Shown here one piece after another: positions 35,795 to 47,625 of a stretch of DNA of 64,000 nt (the first letter of the stretch is position 1; each line of letters opens with the position of its first letter). Origin of the DNA: Heterobilharzia americana (lineage: Eukaryota; Platyhelminthes; Trematoda; Strigeidida; Schistosomatidae); contig OX104127.1 in the NCBI GenBank assembly GCA_944470555.2, positions 67,913,646-67,977,645 of the forward strand. Reading direction: 5' to 3'. The notes beneath the pieces were generated by a model. That model saw only the letters and a list, made by a program, of their open reading frames with translations, was not told the DNA's origin and did no database searches. The position numbers and the translations under genes are program-made.

Positions 35795-36330
35795 GATAAG
35801 GCCTAACAGTGGAATACAGCATGCGCATTTCGTTCTATTTGAGACTCGTCAGATGGATGTACTTGCCTCCCAATGAATGTTGTTCCCACCGGGATTAAGA
35901 ATTGGGACCGATAGGTTCAAACGCCACGGAGTTACCCACTACACCGCCAAGCCACAACAGCAGTTATTACTATAACTAGAACACGGGTAATTTCAAAGCA
36001 TCCGCAAAAGAGCCTATATGCCAATTGAGACCTATCAATTCAGTTCAATCAACGACGGTGTAACACAAGCAATAATACTAAAACTATACTCGACGCACAA
36101 TAAGTGGATATCGTGAACCGGTGGTGTAGTGGATAAAACTTGCGTTTGAATCTATCGGGCCCAAATCCGAATCCCGATGACAACAACCACTCACAGGGAG
36201 GCGGGCATATCCAGCCGATGAGTCCCAAAAAGAACGAAATGCGGATGCTGGGTTCCGCTGTTAGCCACTGTCCATCATTACTAGGATTAGAACGAAGATA
36301 GTATCGAGACCTTCACATAGAAGCCTATAT
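35795..36330. mobile_element. Pair of retrozyme copies in opposite orientation
   Basis: The minus copy (about 35795-35955) has an intact CTGACGAG and GAAA, but the base before the cleavage point is G (ATG triplet), which hammerheads do not cut. The plus copy (about 35965-36330) contains the conserved block near 36010-36070, the tRNA-like head near 36118-36180 and a ribozyme with CCGATGAG (U4 changed) at about 36201-36208. After it the block gtatcgagaccttcac starts a second unit, as expected of a tandem or circular template. Confidence 0.7.
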
Positions 36331-36344
36331 GCCAGTAATATAAT

Positions 36345-37912
36345 TATTTGTCACTTGCGTTCCTAGTGAAACATAGGGCTTCAGTAGCACGTTGCCATTG
36401 CACTCTGTTCTCTACAGTCTTTACAACCTGGCTCCTCCACTGCCCACAAGCTTTTATTTCTTTCTCACATGATCTCCACACTGATTTCAGATGAATGAAG
36501 GAAGAGCTCTGTTGCTTGCTATCCCTCCGATCGTGTCTGCTTTGACATCCTGATGTTGATGTGTGGCTGTGCCACCTGTGGTTGAAACGATGATGCGTAG
36601 TAGGTATGTGAAAGAGACTACTTCCTTTAGATTTCTCCCGTTGATGCTGGTTATTGCTTGATGTTCATGCCTTTGTTGGTTAGGTATCTTCATCAACTCT
36701 GTCTTCTCTACATTCACCTAAAATCAGCCCCGTCTTCCTCACTGCCTCACCTATTCTCTAAACTTGTCAACGCTTGCCTGCAAATCTTCTTGATTAAGTG
36801 TCCAGTGGCCTGTCGATGTCTCCATCTCCAATCTCGTTACATTGAGATCAAGTCGATCTGACTATTAGTGTAGTGTGTCCTGATGTCTGCTCAAATTAAA
36901 TCCATTTCACTGCTTTCTCAATATCCTTGTGTTTGTACACACTACCTCACATCCAGTCAACAAATCGTTGAATGCACAGAAATCTGCAAACAATTATCCA
37001 TTCTCACTCATCACTTCACCAAGTGCTTATCCACCAATGATTGCTTGGTTCTCTTCCTGTCTTGTCCACTCCCAGCTCGGCATTCATGTCACCCCACCAC
37101 TCATGAGAATTCCGATGTCACTGTCACCACCTCGACTGGGGTATTGTCCATTACTGATTGCAGTTGTCTGTAGAATTCCTCCTTCTTCTCTTCCTGATCT
37201 GCATTATTTGTGGGTGCATAGCGTAGCATTGTATGATTGTGAATCTCCCTCCTTTCGAGTTGAATTCATCTTGCTGTCATGATCCTGATCCTGATCTTGA
37301 TCCTGATCGTTGAGGAGGAGATTGGTTCCCACTGCATGAGACACACACACACACAGAGAGAGAGAGAGTGTTGGATGTTGTTGGTAGGGGACATCATGAT
37401 AGCCATTTGAAAACTCAGTGTGCTGTGCTCGTGGTTGTCGTGTCGTGTTGTCTGTGTGACAATATTGGAGTAGATTATTGACTCCTCTCGAGTTGACAGT
37501 TGGGAGAGTCCACTTACATTCCATTCTATTCCATTCCATTCCATTCCATATGCAGATTCTTGTCAGATTTCCTACCTGACACTTCTATGCTATACTCTCT
37601 CATCTCCTTGGCAATCTGGGCAGCCTTGTTAGGTTTAAATATGGTGCGGCCATTGCATGTCACCATTCCTACTTTCGTATTCATTGAGAAATGAGAAGAC
37701 ATATCGGTCAATAGGTTTCTCGAAGGCTTTCACCAACCGGCGTCATTTCGCCTCTCTGATTCCATCGAGGAATAAGTTTTTTAATTATATTTTCTTTGTG
37801 TTTTGAAGTTTGATTCGTGATTGGATTTGTTTTGCGTGGTGGGGTTGGTAGTGGTATGTCCAATCTTCCCTCTTTACGTGGGCTTAGGGCTGGCTAGTAA
37901 TTAGTGAACTAG
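36345..37912 (-). mobile_element. RTE-type LINE copy with internally deleted RT
   Basis: From its 5' end at about 37912 the minus strand reads the leader shared with 17718, then VGMVTCNGRTIF at about 37670, then the endonuclease region with its tandem repeats to about 36790. It jumps near 36780 to the RT segment around gaagatttgcaggcaa and ends with NVEKTELMKIPNQQ, INGRNLKEVVSFTYL and the 3' end near 36360. The RT catalytic motifs are lost, at different breakpoints from the 17.7 kb copy. Confidence 0.8.
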
Positions 37913-38010
37913 TTACCTAGGCGAGGTTATGTGTCAATGGAGACCGATCAATTCGGCTCAATCAGCGACGGTTTAACACAAACAGTAATACGAATCTGAT
38001 CATATATTTA
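37913..38010 (+). mobile_element. Retrozyme fragment (conserved block only)
   Basis: The block with gagaccgatcaattcggctc, then atcagcgacgg and aacacaaacagtaatacg, matches the conserved non-ribozyme part of the retrozymes. It abuts the 5' end of the LINE copy. Confidence 0.6.
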
Positions 38011-39480
38011 GGGTTTTTTATATGAACAATGGAAATAAAATCAAGACAAATTTGACAATCAGGAATATCTTCCACAAAGCATCTAATCCTACGAATGGTA
38101 TTCAGACTCATATTTTACACATTGCGGAAGCTATAAGAATTCAAGCCAGTTATTTTAGTGTTTGAATTCAATGCAAATATTTACATGCTTTATATCTCTT
38201 ATGCTCAGGGAATTGCTTCATCATTGGAATTTTTTCATTTCTTTCTTATTCTTTACCCCTTTCATATGCTCGCTATATTTGTTCAGACTTTGTTTATCCA
38301 CTTACTCTCTCCTTTACAATTATGCAACTTTGATTTTTCCCAAATTTTGACGCACTTTCATCATCTGGGTGTCTACATTATCATGCTGTTATCTTGGTTC
38401 TTATCATCATTGTCATCTATACTACAAATGCTTTGGTCGACATTGTCATTATGACCGGGAACGTTATTGTAATCACTATCGTTATAACTATCTGTTTATC
38501 TTAAAACTCTGATCCCTAACAGACAAATTTACATGAATAGTTTAATTCTGATAAATATTTGGTTGTTTATATTAGATTAAAGCTAGGAGAATATCGAATT
38601 GAAAACAATATTGTTTGCTTATGCGTTTTAATCTAAGTTACATGATGGGAACTTTGGAAATGACTTTGAACGTCACCTAAGCAATGACTTAAACACCCAA
38701 TTATGCTTCTTTATTTCGGTTAGAAAAGTGGATCTTCTTAAAACACAGAAGTCTAATTGGTTCGTTCAACTGTGACTAAGGTAGCCTTTAGAGTCATTCA
38801 ACTTTTAAAATGAGGAATGCAATGATGAGAAAGATAATGAAGGGGAAAGGACAAGTGTTGAAACCAATCTTCGTAACATGATAAGATCAACACTACCGGG
38901 ATAAATTTAGCGTACGGCCAAACTGCCATTGAAAGCACAAGCTCACCGTAAATTTGTTGATAGCTGGTGCATCAACAAACTTAAGTATACACCTATGACA
39001 GTTTCTATACAATGTTTTAAAGTCTGTTTTAAGGTGAAAACTGAAAACCTTATCAATATTGTGTTTTGTCGTCGATGATGATGGTTGTCTCCCACCGGTG
39101 CTTAGCGATATTTGTGAATCCAGCTGCTTTCATAGCCAGTTTAGTACACATTCTACTACCTCCAAGCAAATATTTTGACTAGGCCTTCAGATGCGTCTGT
39201 GTCCACACATACAGACACACATGTAAATTGGTGTATACAGCAGGACGTGGGGCGATCGTTTATTTACTGATATGCTTTGTGCTGCTACTTGTGTTTGGTT
39301 TTCTCAGCCGCGATGAGCCTAGCCGCATAATGTGTTTTGCTGATGGTGAACCTCAACCTTCATTTTAACAATACACTATAAGATTCTATAATATCTCCTG
39401 GAAGCTGAGAAAAGGGGATCTCAAATAAGTGTTATTAGTGGCATGCTAATTCAGTCCATCAGAGTCAAACTTCCCAATGA
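38011..39480. other. Unassigned stretch
   Basis: A 98-codon plus-strand frame at 38158-38454 is rich in Phe, Leu and Ile. It looks like the AT/CT-rich 3' region of a PLE rather than a membrane protein; no conserved motif was seen. Nothing else was recognised. Confidence 0.3.
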
Positions 39481-39489
39481 TGTATTTAA

Positions 39490-39760
39490 TAAGTGATACT
39501 GTATGCCGGTTCCAGGTTAAGTGAAAATCTAGGTTGCAGCAGGATTTGATACCCGTGACCTGCCGATTACAGACACGGTGCCCTACCAACTCATCTGAGG
39601 CGCCCAGCTGCTAACCAGGTCCTAATTTCACCCTAATACCTTCTAATTCACGTTGAGAGAAGGATATTAGCGAAGAAAATTTCTCTTTTAGCAACGACTT
39701 CATTTTTAAAAGCTGTACAGTTTTATTTATGTATAAACTGGCTTGGATTTGAACAAGGCT
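39490..39760 (-). mobile_element. tRNA-like SINE fragment next to a PLE terminus
   Basis: On the minus strand 39605-39535 reads a tRNA-like head with tcagatgagttggtagggc and a B-box-like region (cacgggtatcaaat). At 39660-39740 the PLE terminal sequence (attagcgaagaaaatttctc, agctgtacag) appears in minus orientation. Confidence 0.5.
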
Positions 39761-40339
39761 TTTTGTGTGTGGATTCAGATATATAGGTGGTTTGAAGTGA
39801 CTATTATCCAAAAGGGCTGAGGAGCACTATGTCTCATGGTTACAGAAAGGTAACAACGCGTCGGTAACATGGGTCAACGTATCTCTAGGACCTCCTCATT
39901 CAAAGTCATTTATAACGTGTAAAGAAAGCTTCCAAAGGCTATATGTCTTGGTATCCTCTGCATCATCGAAGCTCTTCGGATTCATATTGGAGAAGCCTAA
40001 ACTTTATGCACAGAAGAAAAGTGTTCGACCTCTTCTCCTTTCATGCTCTTAATTGTCAGCCTTTGAAATCACCTCCTTCTCTTTTGCACCGTCCACTCCT
40101 TAAGTAATTTACCACTCATTCTTGTATCTACGCTCTTTCTGATCACACTTCAATTTTCAAATATTTTGTTATGTTACTAAGTGGGTTATTCAAACTTTAA
40201 ACAACTCTAGTCATGCTCCGATTAATCTTCACTATTCATCACATTTTTTGATTTTTCTGTCAGCTCATGTATTGACACTATTGTGGTTGCCGTGATCTAC
40301 AAACTACTTTTAACTATCAAACCCTAACACAAGAAAAAA

Positions 40340-40430
40340 ATGTATAAATTTGCGAGTGTGCATCTTTGAGAATGAAATCGCTGAAAAGAGACTCTTCACT
40401 GACATATTCCTACTTCAGTTATGTTCTAAT
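40340..40430 (+). mobile_element. PLE terminal sequence remnant
   Basis: The run gaaatcgctgaaaagagact matches the plus-oriented terminus seen at 28775-28835 and 49828-49880. No coding part adjoins it. Confidence 0.5.
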
Positions 40431-40529
40431 TGGTATCTCTTGCACATGTTTCATAACCACTCATACACTTCATGATTCTTCTTATTGCAAAAATTAAACA
40501 TGCACGCAAACAACATTTTTTGTTATCTA

Positions 40530-40865
40530 CTCATGATCCCACCTGGAGTAGAACTAAGGATCTTTAGGTTTCACGGCGAACGCATGTTTTCAGTCAGTGA
40601 TGCCTACAACCCCCAAAAATACAATCCCTATTTACCTCAAAATACGTTACTGTGTAGTGCTCAGAAGTAATATGCTTCCAGATGGATATCTCGAAGTTCT
40701 AATAAGAATCCATGATCTTGAGGTCGACCAGTAGGAAGTCAAGTGGATGCCATTTGAAGACCTTGATGGATAGTCGTGCTGTATCGCGAACTGACAAAAG
40801 TAGGAAACTAAAGACCACTGAACTTCAGTCCAGTGATTACGCGATCAGCGTATTCTCCGCGGGAC
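40530..40865. mobile_element. Fragments of the hammerhead SINE family of 22335
   Basis: A minus-oriented head (40530-40620; tttcacggcgaacgcatg near 40567) is followed by a plus-oriented leader part (40700-40865) resembling 22380-22490. Both are much diverged. Confidence 0.4.
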
Positions 40866-41540
40866 ATTCAGGTTGACTGTGTTGCCACCGTGATATTCAG
40901 TTGTCGTTAAAGAGATGAGTGTACTGCTCTACAGTTGGCTCTGTTTTATCATGTGGCTGCGAAATATCGCCATTAAATGTGAAGAAAGCGAGAAGGCTTC
41001 AGATATTCGACGATAGTTACCTTTGTAGCATAGGCTGCATTTCATGATGCTCTTATATCAGTGACGTACAAGGTGAGGTGTAGAGTTTTAGGAGGAAAGG
41101 AAAAGCAGTTGATGAAGTTGTGAACCTTGATCGACTCAGGTGACTGAAACAGTTTGAGCTGAATTTAATGCAGATTGGGAAAGGGTTATAGGTGGTCAAA
41201 CTAAAACATTGTACCGTTGCACTAAGTCTTGGACTGTTGGCGTGAGCCTTGTACGAAAATGAAGACTTTCTGGTTGGCGTCCGCATGACTATACAAACCA
41301 GTGTTTGGAGACTATAGATGACATTATCTTCACGTAGATCATTATTCTGAAGATAAGTACTTTCCCACTGCTCCTCATTATCTTATAACTTTCTGCCACT
41401 TTTGACTTCTTTCTCCTTTATTTCTGCATCTTCCATCTTGGTCAATTCCTGCTTAATGGCCAAGAAGGGGTGTGACAACTTGTACCGTTACGTAGTAATG
41501 TTAGACCACATGTTGATGCTGACTGACTGACTGATCAACT
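40866..41540 (+). mobile_element. LINE-2 family, C-terminal and 3' end copy
   Basis: The plus strand reads, with frame breaks, the end of the LINE-2 protein: a VYCSTVGSVLSCGCE-like block (about 40918-40965), then blocks matching 60280-60600. It continues into the 3' UTR with catcttggtcaattcctgct (about 41430). It is 5' truncated and dead. Confidence 0.7.
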
Positions 41541-41544
41541 AATT

Positions 41545-42215
41545 TACTCCATGGATTACGCATTCGTTTACTTTAAATAGTTGGAGAGATTGCAATCCAT
41601 CTTTATAAACCTAACCTTTGAATTCAAAAGAATTTTAGGCAACCACTTGCATTACCACACCTAACGACATGTTGTAAATCCTAAAATTACCTTGTTTGCG
41701 TTTCCCCTCTGTTGTTCTGTTTGTACCCATTAACCTCCTTATTGTTAAGTAACTACTTCTTGTTTGTAACTGACCACTTGAAGAAAACGCTTCATTTACC
41801 TCATCAATTTTCCAAAGAACCTATTTCACATTATAATGATTACTATTTCAATTCTGTATAAACACACCGGTTGCTTATTTGCATCTTGATTCCTCTCCAG
41901 TTGACTGGCTTACTGACATTAAATTGTAAACCTGTAAAATAAGGTAGAAGCAAAAACGGCGGCTAATTTGAAACAACTATGTTTTGTTTGTTCAGTCAAT
42001 CTCTTACTAAACTACGAAGTAATCGTAAAGTTTAAATTCTTCTGTTCAGCATACGAAATTCATAATTATTGAGAATCACGCCTGAGAACTCTAATGTTTG
42101 CGACTGTACGGGTTTCATTATGCAGTCCAAAATATTGACGTTTTACAGACCATTATGACGATAAGAAAATAACTGAATCCTCTGGTGATCATTGACCATC
42201 CTGTTTACTAACGAT
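41545..42215. other. No recognised feature
   Basis: AT-rich intergenic sequence. No open frame or repeat was matched. Confidence 0.4.
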
Positions 42216-42219
42216 GAAT

Positions 42220-42510
42220 TACGGTTAGGAGTGGGATCTAGGATGCGCGTTTCGTCCTACCCGGGACTTGTCAGCAGGACGTAGCTGGTTCCCATTAAAG
42301 GATGTTTCCCTCGTATTCAGCTGATGACTCCTAAAAAGGAGGAAACGTGAGTTCTCGGTTCCGATGCTAGACACTATCCATCATTATTATCAAAATCGGA
42401 AAAACCGGCAAAATCATTGCATCTGCACAGGTGCCCATAAGCCGATAGAGGACAATCATTTCGGTCCCATTACCAATGGAGATTTACAAGTTAGAACATC
42501 AAAGCTGTCC
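42220..42510. mobile_element. Head-to-head retrozyme fragments
   Basis: The minus part (42220-42300) has a ribozyme with CTGACAAG (G8 changed to A) and GAAACGCGC. The plus part (42300-42510) has CTGATGAC, again mutated, followed by the end block tgctagacactatcc and a decayed conserved block. Confidence 0.6.
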
Positions 42511-43915
42511 CATTTACTGTATAGTGTATATCTATCATTACTACTTACTGATATTCATTGAAATTCTCCAGTACAAAAATTTCTGATTCTAAAAATTTCC
42601 TCTGTCTACTTCAATTTGAATTGCAATACAGTTAATTACTACACCATTCTAGTGTCGTGCTAACTAACATGATCAAACCAACTGTGACCTTGACCTCAAA
42701 TAGTGCATTACATCTCTGAATACACTGGACGTTTGTACCACTTTTAGCACCTAAGTGTACTCATATTTCTTAACCATTGATATAGGGTATTACTTAGGCT
42801 ACAACTTGAGTATATTACGGAACAGCATGAACAGTAAGAGAACTTGGACATAAATTTACAGATTTACATCCATTGATCATTGAACATTTTTCAGGGTATG
42901 TTTAAGGCGATGAAAGTGCGTTCGTTCTGACTAAAATTATACAAAGTGAGTTTAACAGTTTTATGTTGGTGATTTCACAGGTTACAGAGCTGCAAGCAGC
43001 TGGTAGTGCATAGGCCATGTGCCTGTCAGCAGTAATCTGTAACAAATATCTGGGTCTTAGTTAAGTGATTTCCTTAAAGACTTGACTAAAAGAATTCGAT
43101 TAGCATTTAGATCACAGATAACACTGGATGAATAATTTAGTGAAGATAGATTACATGCTTTTCATCAGTATCATATTCATAAATTAGTGAATCAATATTT
43201 TCAAAATGTTTATCCTAATAATCGCTTATACTGTAATCTTGACCTGCATAAATGATATTTATGCCAGCTGAATATTGATCAACTCACCTACAAAATATTA
43301 AACTGAATAATGCTCACTTACAGCATCATCATACTTTAGATAAGACTATACTTTATCAGGCAGGGAATTTCATAGCATTTTTGAATTAATCGATTTTTCC
43401 CATGCATATCGAAATGCATAATTATTAATGTCTTAAGTCAATTACTAGAGAGTGATTTATTTTCAAAAAATCTAAATGTTATCAATCTAAAATTGATTTT
43501 TTTGTTTTGTCCCCCCAATCCTTGACATATTGGTGAATGTTCACTAATTTTGTTAGTTTAAAATTGACTATAGCTAGGAGTCAAAGTCTCTGAAAGAAAC
43601 AATAATCGAAAAATACTATCCAGATAAAACATGAGACGCTGGTAAATTTCTTATCATGTTTAACATTTAAAAAGACTATACAAGTGTGTAAATTTTTTAG
43701 GTGGTCTCAGTCCTGTATGATGAATAAATGAGGAGATTACCAGTTAGATGATATAATATGTGAGAATAGTAATGGTAACTGCGAAAATGAAGATTACACC
43801 TACGCTATTCACATTAACTAGGGAAAAAAGTATTTTAATGGTGTCTATATTGAATGCATATAGATCTTTAATAAGCCATCTGACAGCAGCGTCCAAAATA
43901 TCCTCAGTAATTCTA
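42511..43915. other. No recognised feature
   Basis: No coding or repeat signal could be assigned in this AT-rich stretch. Confidence 0.35.
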
Positions 43916-43917
43916 GG

Positions 43918-43990
43918 GTGAATAGTGGCTAGCAGTGAAATTCAACAAATGCATTTCATCCTCTCTGAAACTCAGCTGGATGTTGTATCT
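43918..43990 (-). mobile_element. Short retrozyme remnant
   Basis: The end block agtggctagcagtgaaattc (43924-43943) and part of a ribozyme with a deletion in the first core strand are visible. The rest is missing. Confidence 0.5.
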
Positions 43991-44647
43991 TTCGAAAGAT
44001 ATCATGTTTTAACTTCAAAATATGAACTGACTGTTGAATACAGTTAATCATGCATGTCTCATCATCGGCTAACTCTATTCCCATTTCTCTGAAAAGAAAC
44101 AATATACTGTTGATAGAGGGAAGCGCTCCACCTTATTGTTTACTGGACTGGTGTTCCCTAATATGCCGTCCTTACCCTCAATCTTTTTTCTTACTTTCTA
44201 CAGATTGTTTCCAACTTAACGATGGTCCTTGGTGAATGGTCTTGTGCTTAGTTCCTCGAAATATCATGCTATAAACTTTAGTTTCAAATATGAACATAAC
44301 CTATGAAAACCGCTTGGATCTTATGCTTCTCTTTCCATCGATGGTTGTACATTAGAGTATGTCACAATTTTCACTTATCTCGGTGTGTTTTCTGTCGGAT
44401 CTTTCCTGGTCCTCCCATCTCTTACTAACTTCAAAAAGAATTTTCCGCTTACTTTCTATATTAGGGAACTGAGAGTATCTGGTTTAACTCGGACTCTTTT
44501 CTAGGATTATATAAATTCCTGCATCTTGTCTCCTGTTTCTGTCCAACTTATGCTATATGACATTCTGAAAATTCTACACAACATTCGCGAAATATTTTTC
44601 AGATTAAAGCCATTATTATTATTACTATTGTTAGCAATGTCTTTAAG

Positions 44648-44833
44648 AGCGCAATTACCATGCACCTGATAGAAACAGGTCATCAAATAGGTGTTTCTCG
44701 ATTCTCTAGGATAGTCAACAAGCAGAGAACGCCATACTTCCTACGGTTTGTGGAAGATCTCCCTATCAAACATTTCCAACCTGACCTATGTACTCAGAAT
44801 GAGACTATAATTAGCCTTCCTTTACCTTGGTAA
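44648..44833 (+). pseudogene. C-terminal end of a PLE protein
   Basis: Sixty-one codons and a TAA stop (44831-44833) read SAITMHLIETGHQIGVSRFS, then FLRFVEDLPIK, QPDLCTQNETIISLPLPW. This matches residue for residue in pattern the end of the PLE frame at 47626-48483 (SSITKHLMDYGHDIDTCKFF ... QKEIVVSLNLPW). It is the segment after the GIY-YIG core. The upstream protein is missing. Confidence 0.8.
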
Positions 44834-44857
44834 CTGAATATAGGAGGTCGGGAGGTC

Positions 44858-45165
44858 AGTCGCGGCCCGAACAGTTCAGTGGTAAAATCGCTAACTACAA
44901 CACTGGGTGACGTGGGTTCGAATCTCAGGCGGGACATCAGTTCCGTCGACGTTGCATATACGCCTTGCTGACGAGTGCCAAAAAGCACGAAACCTAGGTC
45001 CAGGGCTTCCTGCCGATTGCCTCCAACCAACTAACATCTACTGATATGCACTGCGATGTTGAGCTTCCTAGCTTGGTTGCCACATTGCAAATATGATCGA
45101 TAGAATTCGATCTGCACTCAGGACTAGACAACATGAAAGTGGTTGCACTCCCGTGACTAATCAGT
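44858..45165 (+). mobile_element. tRNA-derived SINE carrying a complete hammerhead
   Basis: A polymerase III promoter is readable: an A-box-like agttcagtggt (44873-44883) and B box ggttcgaatc (44915-44924). A full hammerhead core follows at 44962-45006, then a conserved 3' body shared with 14625-14910. The copy follows a PLE fragment. Transcription by RNA polymerase III and mobilisation by a LINE are inferred. Confidence 0.8.
44962..45006 (+). ncRNA. Hammerhead ribozyme with complete catalytic core
   Basis: Stem I is gccttg (44962-44967) with cagggc (45001-45006), six pairs including one G-U. The first core strand is CTGACGA (44968-44974). Stem II is gtgc/gcac (44975-44978 and 44985-44988) with a six-base loop. 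The second core strand is GAA plus the paired A (44989-44992). Stem III is accu/aggu (44992-44999), and the cleavage triplet GTC ends at 45000. Every invariant residue is present. Stem III has no loop room within a single unit, as in the Sm-alpha ribozymes, so cleavage may need a dimer or pairing in trans. Confidence 0.8.
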
Positions 45166-45169
45166 ACAT

Positions 45170-45850
45170 ACCTTAATATAGTTTTTTGCATGTGTATGTA
45201 TTTAGTCTCACTTTTTCTGATTAAATCATCTCATTAATTACATGCTAACTGTTAATCACTTCACGATTTTCCATGTAATTTCGTGCAATTACGTAACCCA
45301 CTAGCTCCTAAACAGTCCTTTCTTTTACACTGGCTGGTGTTTGTTGTCCCCCCCCCCTTCCACTCCACAGCTCCGGAATTTTCTGTCTCATCAGATATAA
45401 ATTGCTACTGATTCTGACTAAGATTTGTAAGTCGTAGTCCTGTGTTACCTTGACTCACTACCTTATTGTTAATTCTGGATTTCTAATCCCCATTTATTTC
45501 AACACATTTGAAGTATATTGTGTCATTATTTTTACTAATATTTCATTTTAATGGTAGGTTGCTTGGAGCTGATGAAGGCTGTGAAATAAAATGAGCTCAT
45601 TTTATTCTGTAAATGTCTTTGTCTCACATTGTTCCAATTATTCTTATTGTTATTATTATTAGGTTGTTATGTCAGAAATTCACTAAGCAACGTTTCATCT
45701 CGACAATTGGTTTGAAGCTCATCTACCTATTTTCTATAAGCGTACATCATTTCATGCGATGGGAACAGAAAAGTACTTATTTCTACTTAAGATAAATATC
45801 TGCCAGAACAGCCACAGACTTTATAGCTTCACTTTTGAAGTCTTGTCAAC
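45170..45850. other. No recognised feature
   Basis: Intergenic AT-rich sequence with a poly-C run near 45348 and short ATT repeats near 45640. No gene was recognised. Confidence 0.35.
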
Positions 45851-45854
45851 ATTG

Positions 45855-47215
45855 CAAGAACTGGCGCGGAATCATGCTGCTGTCCACCTCAAGCAAAATA
45901 TTATGCCGCATCATCTTGGAGAGACTAAAGAATGCGCTGGATTCAAAATTACCACCGGAACAGGCTGGATTCAGGAAGCACAAATCATGTACAGATCAAA
46001 TTGCAACACCGCTATGCATAATCATAGAACAGAGCATAGAATGGCAGTCAACTCTCTACCTCAAAGTCATCGACCTTGAAAAGGCCTTCGATGGCGTCCA
46101 CACTACTGTTTTAATGCCACAAACCTTTATCAACCTCATTCAACAACTATATGATGACGCCACATGCCAGCCAAGTAATTCACAATGGGAAGCTCAGTGA
46201 TGCTTTTGAAGTGAAGACAAGAGTAAAACAAGGCTGCCTGCGATCACCCATGATCTTCCTGATTGTAATGGACTGGATCATGCAGCAAACCGTCAGGAGC
46301 TGTCAGAAGATGGCATACGCTGTTTGGCCGATGAAAACAGCCTAGAAGATTTTGATTTCGTCGATGATTATTTATGTCTAATGCCACACAAACTCGAAGA
46401 TCTGCAGGCAAAAACTAACAAGTTCATAGAAGAGGCAGGGCAGCGAAGATGGGACTTACCTCAGGTGAACGTAGAGAAGACAGAGGTGATGAAGATACCC
46501 AACCAACAACAACAGCAACAACAAGCTCCAATCACCATGAACGGGAGAGACTTAAAGGAAGTAGCCTCTTTCACCTATCTAGGCAGTGGAGCATCGTTTC
46601 AACTACAGGCAGCGGTGGCACAGGTGAGGGCGCCAAAGCCAGGATCGAAAAGACAGCAAGATAGGTGTTCATTAACCTGAAACCAGTGTGGAGATCTACT
46701 GCACTCAGCACAAAGCGTGAACAAGATCTAGATTTTCAACACCGATTCAGTCAGGTCGATCCTTCTATATGGTTGAGAAACTTAGCTGCGCGTTACCAAA
46801 GGCATTTCGAACAAACTACAGATATTCATCAACAACTGTCTACGCTCGCTACTGAAGCTCAGATGGCCAGAATAATGAGAATAAGTAACAAGGAACTCAC
46901 TCTAGCCTGGCAACGAACCAACCAAGAACCTATGGCTCAGCAAATATGCAGAAGGAAGTGGAGATGGATTGAGCATACACTGAGAAGACCATTCGGGGAC
47001 ATCACGCGACAGGCAAGACCCTCGAGTGAAACCCCGATGGGAAACGATGAGTTGGGCGTCCCAGCTGAAGGTGTAATGGAGGAGATCATGTGAGGAAGAA
47101 ATGAGAGCTTCTGGGCAGTCGTGGAGCCATGTTCAAAAAACTGCAGAGAAGAGAGTGAAATGGCGACGTGCTACTGAAGTCCTATGTTCCACTAGGAACC
47201 CAAGGGACAAATAAT
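45855..47215 (+). mobile_element. RTE-type LINE copy, RT to 3' end
   Basis: It is 5' truncated. Across three frames it reads NWRGIMLLSTSSKILCRIIL, SKLPPEQAGFRKHKSCTDQI, VIDLEKAFDGV (motif A), FINLIQQLYDDATCQ, VKTRVKQGCLRSPMIFLIVM, then DFDFVDDYLCLM. The last has Val in place of the Ala of the catalytic F.DD motif. After it come NVEKTEVMKIPNQQ, GRDLKEVASFTYLG, INLKPVWRSTAL and the C-terminal RRKWRWIEHTLRRPFGDITRQARPS. This is the best-preserved RT region of the family here but is broken by frameshifts and a short deletion after motif A. Confidence 0.88.
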
Positions 47216-47620
47216 GAAGAATAATAATATTAAATTCACTGACCAGTCACCGACATCTTGCCGATCGCCTTTTCTCTTAAATAACTAAAACCTGGTAATT
47301 GACAGAATTACTGAGAATATATTCTTTTTTTTATCAACATTCAGATAATGGTTGTTACGAATGTCCCAGAAGAAGTTGACTGAATTTGAATCGATTGAGT
47401 GTCGATTACGTCATTGAAAACAAGATAGGTAATAGTACTTATGCAGACAGTAAGAAAACAAGGCGCACATTGAGATGAATAATAATAATAATAATAATGG
47501 CAGTAGGAATAAAGTTAAACAGACGAAACAAATCATGGAAGGAAAACAAAATATGAGATGAGTGATAATTAATAGTGAAGAGTAAAATAAGAAAGATTAA
47601 ATATGATTAGACAATGTTGT
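47216..47620. other. No recognised feature
   Basis: A short gap between two elements, with an ATA/TAA-type microsatellite at about 47478-47500. Confidence 0.4.
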
Positions 47621-47625
47621 AATTA

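Noticed and set aside
35806..35850. Active hammerhead in the minus-strand retrozyme at 35.8 kb
   Set aside because: The core strands are intact, but the cleavage triplet ends in G, which hammerheads do not cut, and stem II is mismatched.
38158..38454. 98-codon hydrophobic frame as a membrane protein
   Set aside because: The composition follows from T-rich sequence, and there is no conserved pattern or gene context; more likely transposon 3' region.
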